Below are positions 60,101 through 64,000 of a stretch of 64,000 bases of DNA, piece by piece. The position numbers and the translations under genes were made by a program. Positions within the stretch are counted from its first letter, which is position 1. Every line of letters starts with the position of its first letter. The notes below the pieces were generated by a model. It did no database searches. It was given only the letters and a program-made list of their open reading frames with translations, and was not told the origin of the DNA. The DNA is from Phoronis australis (taxonomy: Eukaryota > Phoronida > Phoronidae): positions 1,131,688 through 1,195,687 of the forward strand of contig NMRA01000028.1 in assembly GCA_002633005.1 (NCBI GenBank), in the 5' to 3' direction.

Positions 60101-60849
60101 TCACTGTCTAAGACTCGTCTTCATTAGGTCATGTGATGTGGCTAACAGGTGGCGTACGGACCAGGCTTAAACATGTTTGCGAAATTGTTAATATGTAAAA
60201 CACAAAATGGTGATAGGAACCGCCTGCTGAAAAACTTGCTCTGTGTAAATTGTACGCCACTGTATGTTATAATAAACCTGTGCCCCATTTTTGTCAGATG
60301 TGTTGCTGATAAATTAGGATTGCCACCAGCTACGTCACAATTACAATGAACCCCTATTTGCCTTTTTCAGAGGATCGTTGCAGGATTTTATTCTGTTATA
60401 GGTACCCCTACAAACGGTTTATTTCAATATTGAATCTCTGATGTTCAATAAATATTCTTTATAATCCTTACGGTTGTATTTTTGATGCAACGAGTCTAAA
60501 TAGTGTACGATACCTTTTTGTAGAGCTCTGTTGTAAAAGCGGACTTTTGGTGTGAAGCTCCTAAACCATAGAGTGAACTTTTTCGCCGAAATTGTGTCGG
60601 AAAAAGCACACTTTCTTGGGGAAGCTGGCTGTGAAGAACTCGCGCTTCTTTGAGCCAGCACGAACACGTATCCTACTCGGACGCTAAATAAATGTGCGCT
60701 CATATACAGTTGGCAGTTATAATTATTCGGCCAATACCGAAGTCGCGAAGTCTCTCATGCAACTTTCAGAGTGTTCTGAAGTCCAGGTTTTCAAGTTTCC
60801 CGTCCCTCTCATGAGTTCTCATCCGACAAGCAATCCCAGGACAACTTAA

Positions 60850-61723
60850 AGGAGAATGCCACCCGATTTAATTAGTCTTTTTTACCGTCTTAATCGGTCT
60901 ATATCCACATCGCCTCTTATACCGTCGACCTCACCTTGCCGAGAGGTATCGCGTTAACTGTGAGGAAGGTGAGAAACGAGGCATCGACGTCAGTGGTTCG
61001 TCTGCAGAGTGAATGCCACTATATTGCGGTGCATCGTTCGCGCTTGTCCGAACTACGAAGCTGCAAAGAAAGAGGGTATTTCGTTTTTTCGATTTCATGG
61101 AGAGCCCGAAATGCTTAGGAAGTGGCTCGCGGTAGTGAAGAATGAAAGGCAGGCTGTTAATAGCAAGTATAAGGCCGTGAAACATCTCCGTGTCTGTGAC
61201 CAGCATTTCGTAGACAGTGATTTCTCTAACGAATTCCAGCTTACCAAAGAACTATCCATACGTTCCGTTACCTGTGCATGTTCACGGCGCCTCTCTAGTA
61301 TTTCTTGATCAGTGTATTCCGGTTCGAGCTGATAGCCTGCGAAACCTAGCGATCCGACCCGTGAAGTCTTCATCGCCTGAGCTCTTGACTAAGTCGGGAT
61401 TGGCGCGGGCCAAATTGCGGGGTAGGCCTAGACGTTTATTATTCTGCGTTCTGTTTCAAAATGAATTTCTCATCCTAACCAATTCTTATATGAAACTGAA
61501 ACAAAATCTGTCTCATTAGATACAATTGTGATGCCTTGGAGTGCTCGTGAGTACAAATGTTTTGAGAAGCCAGCAACGAATAAACCACTGCGTTACCGGT
61601 TTTTGGGGCAACAAAGGTAATTGACCGGGCACCGAGGCCGTGTGAGCGGATGCTAATTCAGTGTTTGCCGACAGACCGATCTAAATTGATACAAAATAGA
61701 TTGGTTTTGGGTGGCATTTTCCT
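60850..61723 (+). mobile_element. Kolobok-like DNA transposon derivative (TTAA target duplication, THAP domain)
   Basis: TTAA flanks both ends (60846-60849 and 61724-61727). The termini are inverted: AGGAGAATGCCACCC on the left and the inverse of AGGAAAATGCCACCC on the right. Inside is a THAP zinc finger (61009-61308). TTAA duplications together with THAP domains are known for the Kolobok superfamily, and piggyBac also uses TTAA but lacks THAP. At 874 bp it is too short for a transposase, so it is non-autonomous. Confidence 0.75.
61009..61308 (+). CDS. THAP-domain DNA-binding protein fragment within the TTAA element
   Basis: The 99-codon frame has the C2CH zinc ligands of THAP: Cys8, Cys13, Cys63 and His66 (ILRCIVRACPNY ... 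LRVCDQHF). It also has the SFFRF motif and the conserved Trp39 (MLRKWLAVV). The AVPTIF-type motif after the C-x-x-H is not seen. THAP domains bind DNA at transposon ends in this class of element. Downstream catalytic sequence is absent, so this is a truncated open frame or a relic, not a full transposase. Confidence 0.65.
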   Translation: MNATILRCIVRACPNYEAAKKEGISFFRFHGEPEMLRKWLAVVKNERQAVNSKYKAVKHLRVCDQHFVDSDFSNEFQLTKELSIRSVTCACSRRLSSIS

Positions 61724-61727
61724 TTAA

Positions 61728-63450
61728 TAAAACCTTTTTAAGGCTACTTTATTTTCTGATTTTCCCTAATTTTATTTCTTACCAATTTGCTTTCTTGAGT
61801 TTTGTTACTGTAATCATCTTATGATAAAGCACTTGGGTTTTTAAAATCCAAATTTATTTAAGAAAGGCAAGGTGGGAGAACTTGCGACTGTCAAGTAGCT
61901 CGTGGGGACCGGCTTTGTCGCAAAAACTCATTCAGAATTGAATTCGTGGCGTCTGGGAATAATTGTATGGCATACTGACAATGATAATGACAATAATCCA
62001 CTGCGCCCCAGACAATATTCACAATTTAGATACTCCATAAACAGTGTTAATCTTGTTTTCTAGATTTTCCGCTGCCGACACCGGATGTTTATAACCCCTT
62101 AAGAAACGGAGTGGATAACAAGACGTGCGCATGGAGATCCGGCGACGGTGCACTGGCGCCCTCTCGTGCCCTTGTTGTTCTTCAACTTCTGGCATGGTCT
62201 CTTTGTTTTCGAATTCTTACGCAAGCGTAAACAAGAAGACGCGCGTGCTTAAAAACGCGACGGGTAATAATCATTGGGAAAACCCAGAGGCGTTTCAAAT
62301 CGATTTGGAGTAATCATTTGAACCCGTTCATTATAGAATTTCTGAAACGATGGATTGCACGACTTGACGCTTCAACTTGAAAGCATGTTTAGGTTAATAT
62401 ATGAGATGTCTCTATAAAAAAGAATCCAAGGGGACCCTGATGTCTGGGAATCAACTAAAAGCAACTGAAACTCGCCTTCTATCAAAGTAAAGTCTGTTTT
62501 AAGCCTCTTATTGTTATGGACGGTTCCAAATTATTCTTTACTTTGGATTGGAATCATTCCAGAGTTCGGTGAAGAACTGGTAGTTGATCTGTGCTTGAGT
62601 TTTGAGAACGATAACTACTTGGCCGGTCTCGGCTGGTTATTTTATTCCCCGGGTATGGCCTCAAGCACGAATGACGAATAGCTATCTATTCCAGAACCAC
62701 AAATCATTTCAGATCTGAATACGAAGCAAGTTGAGACCAGCCTAGCGGTGAGTGGTCGAAATCAAAGTACAGTAATTTTTTACTGAAGGTGGCGTTGTGG
62801 CACATTCTATTGTCCGTAGATTGTACATAATGTAATGTTGTTAAAGTATTGTTCATACGTGTTAAATGACAATTTTTCTACTAGTACCTTGAAATAATTG
62901 TTTTCGAATTCTACATTTAGAGTTCGGCACAATGCTAGAGCAACGTAGGTATACTCTGCCGTACCACGTAATCTATTTATTTATCACGTGATTTATTTTT
63001 GAGTTAATTGATTACATTTCTTGTAAAACTTTCATAGAACGGTTACATCTATAAATGAATGGACATGGTATCAGCATAATAAAGTAAGATAGAGGAGCGC
63101 ACATTTATTCTCCGGCTTAAAAGCAATGAATAACTTTCGAGCATATAACGCTCTTCCTCAAATGAGTCGACAGACTGGCTGACAAAGCATGGGCGAAGTT
63201 CGTCTATTTAACTTTTTATTTTTATAATTATTGCTAAGGAATGAATGTAGCAACATAGCAAAATTTGTTTCTTTTAGGCGTAGACTCGTGCGTCAACTTT
63301 TAAGTTAAACAGTTCCCCAAGCCTACTGTTCCTATACATTCACCAATTTAGACCGCAGGATGAGTTTCGACAGTTTAAAAGTATCGCTGAAATATAAGCA
63401 TTTCGCAACTTTCAGGTGTTTTTGTTTGCCTTATTTTGATATTAATTTTA
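61728..63450. other. No supported gene
   Basis: Unique A/T-rich sequence with no recognised exon. The short open frame near 62125 has no domain. Confidence 0.4.
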
Positions 63451-63465
63451 TATTCGATTTAAAAA

Positions 63466-63512
63466 GTGGGCGGGATTTCCGCGGGAGCCTCATTGCACAT
63501 GGCGGCAGTTAA
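63466..63512 (+). promoter_or_regulatory. Promoter-like segment with YY1-type start context and donor site
   Basis: GGGCGGGATTTCCGCGGG (63469-63486) contains a GC box and an NF-kB/E2F-like core. It is followed by CACATGGCGGCAG, the YY1-type initiator context. The frame ATG-GCG-GCA-GTT-AA then meets GTGAGT at 63513, a good splice donor, so a short first exon is plausible. A GA repeat follows at 63533-63549. Confidence 0.45.
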
Positions 63513-63677
63513 GTGAGTGGCCGTAATGGATGAGAGAGAGAGAGAGAGCTGTCACTCATTGCGGCGACCATTTTACATGGTGATACACCAGCAAAAATAA
63601 ATATTAATCTAAAAACTCCCTATTAAGTTCAATTAAACTAATGATAGTTTTCAGACAAGTTAAGAAATCGAGCCAGT

Positions 63678-63775
63678 ATGGCACCAGATATAAATAGTGT
63701 AAATAGTGGAAACGTCAAACAAGAAGTGATGAGAAAATTTCGAACCTATCAACGCCAGAATATTGAAATAACTAT
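63678..63775 (+). CDS. Possible 5' coding exon of a gene running off the right edge
   Basis: A GATAGTTTTCAG acceptor-like site precedes at 63652 and a consensus donor GTAAGT begins at 63776. Between them the ATG at 63678 opens 32 codons (MAPDINSVNSGNVKQEV and then MRKFRTYQRQNIEIT), leaving phase 2. The family is not recognised. The hydrophilic, basic sequence suggests a nuclear or cytosolic protein, by inference only. Confidence 0.5.
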
Positions 63776-64000
63776 GTAAGTATCCTCATTCGCCATTTCA
63801 AACGAGGTATTGCAGAGTCTTAGTAGACGAGGTGTGCTGTACATAGTGATGGTATCGTTGATAGAGTATGTGAGATGTGATCAAAAACCATCTCTTTAGT
63901 TGCATGGTCGAGGTAGTTTGATTAGGTTTATATGCATGTAGTGCGATGTGTTTAGTCGTAAGAGGTTTGTTTAGTGTTTTTTACGATCCAAGCTTGATGT

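Noticed and set aside
60419-60703. Minus-strand open frame of 94 codons just left of the TTAA element
   Set aside because: Lys/Tyr-rich end, no domain recognised, no splice evidence. It could be chance.

Overview
The window looks like genomic DNA of a marine invertebrate animal, perhaps an invertebrate deuterostome. The evidence is long introns with GT/AG splice sites, tandem extracellular domains encoded by symmetric phase-1 exons, an acetylcholinesterase with a separate tail exon, non-LTR retrotransposon remains, and many short DNA-transposon relics. No bacterial, organellar, CRISPR or rRNA content was seen. The species cannot be fixed from the sequence alone.

Left part, about 1 to 17 kb (minus strand): one split gene for a signal-peptide-bearing protein of the immunoglobulin superfamily with at least one thrombospondin type 1 repeat. 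I reconstruct 13 exons (one of them tentative) whose intron phases agree, from the signal-peptide exon at 16785-16836 to a TSP1 exon at 1167-1334. The gene continues beyond the left edge. Its introns hold an antisense RT/RNase H retroelement relic (about 11.0-13.1 kb), a second RT fragment (2994-3542), small inverted-repeat elements and a 30-bp minisatellite (6.3-6.9 kb).

Middle part, about 17 to 50 kb: no gene that I can support. It holds a tRNA-like SINE candidate, a THAP-like fragment, a foldback-like element with sub-repeated arms (20.3-21.3 kb), several MITE-like families with second copies elsewhere in the window, and simple-sequence tracts.

Right part, 50.9 to 58.2 kb (plus strand): a complete three-exon acetylcholinesterase gene. 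It has an intact catalytic triad, the choline-binding Trp, conserved disulfide cysteines, and a final exon coding for the tryptophan-rich T-type tail that attaches the enzyme to anchoring proteins. At 60.85-61.72 kb lies an 874-bp DNA-transposon derivative with TTAA target duplication, terminal inverted repeats and a THAP zinc finger (Kolobok-like). At 63.4-63.8 kb a promoter-like segment and a spliced-looking 5' coding exon suggest another plus-strand gene running off the right edge.

I did not find a clear novel multi-gene system. The most rewarding items are the Ig/TSP1 gene reconstructed across intron phases, the cholinesterase with a cysteine in its acyl pocket and a vertebrate-like tail exon, the THAP/TTAA element, the foldback element, and a repeat pair that differs by an internal inversion.
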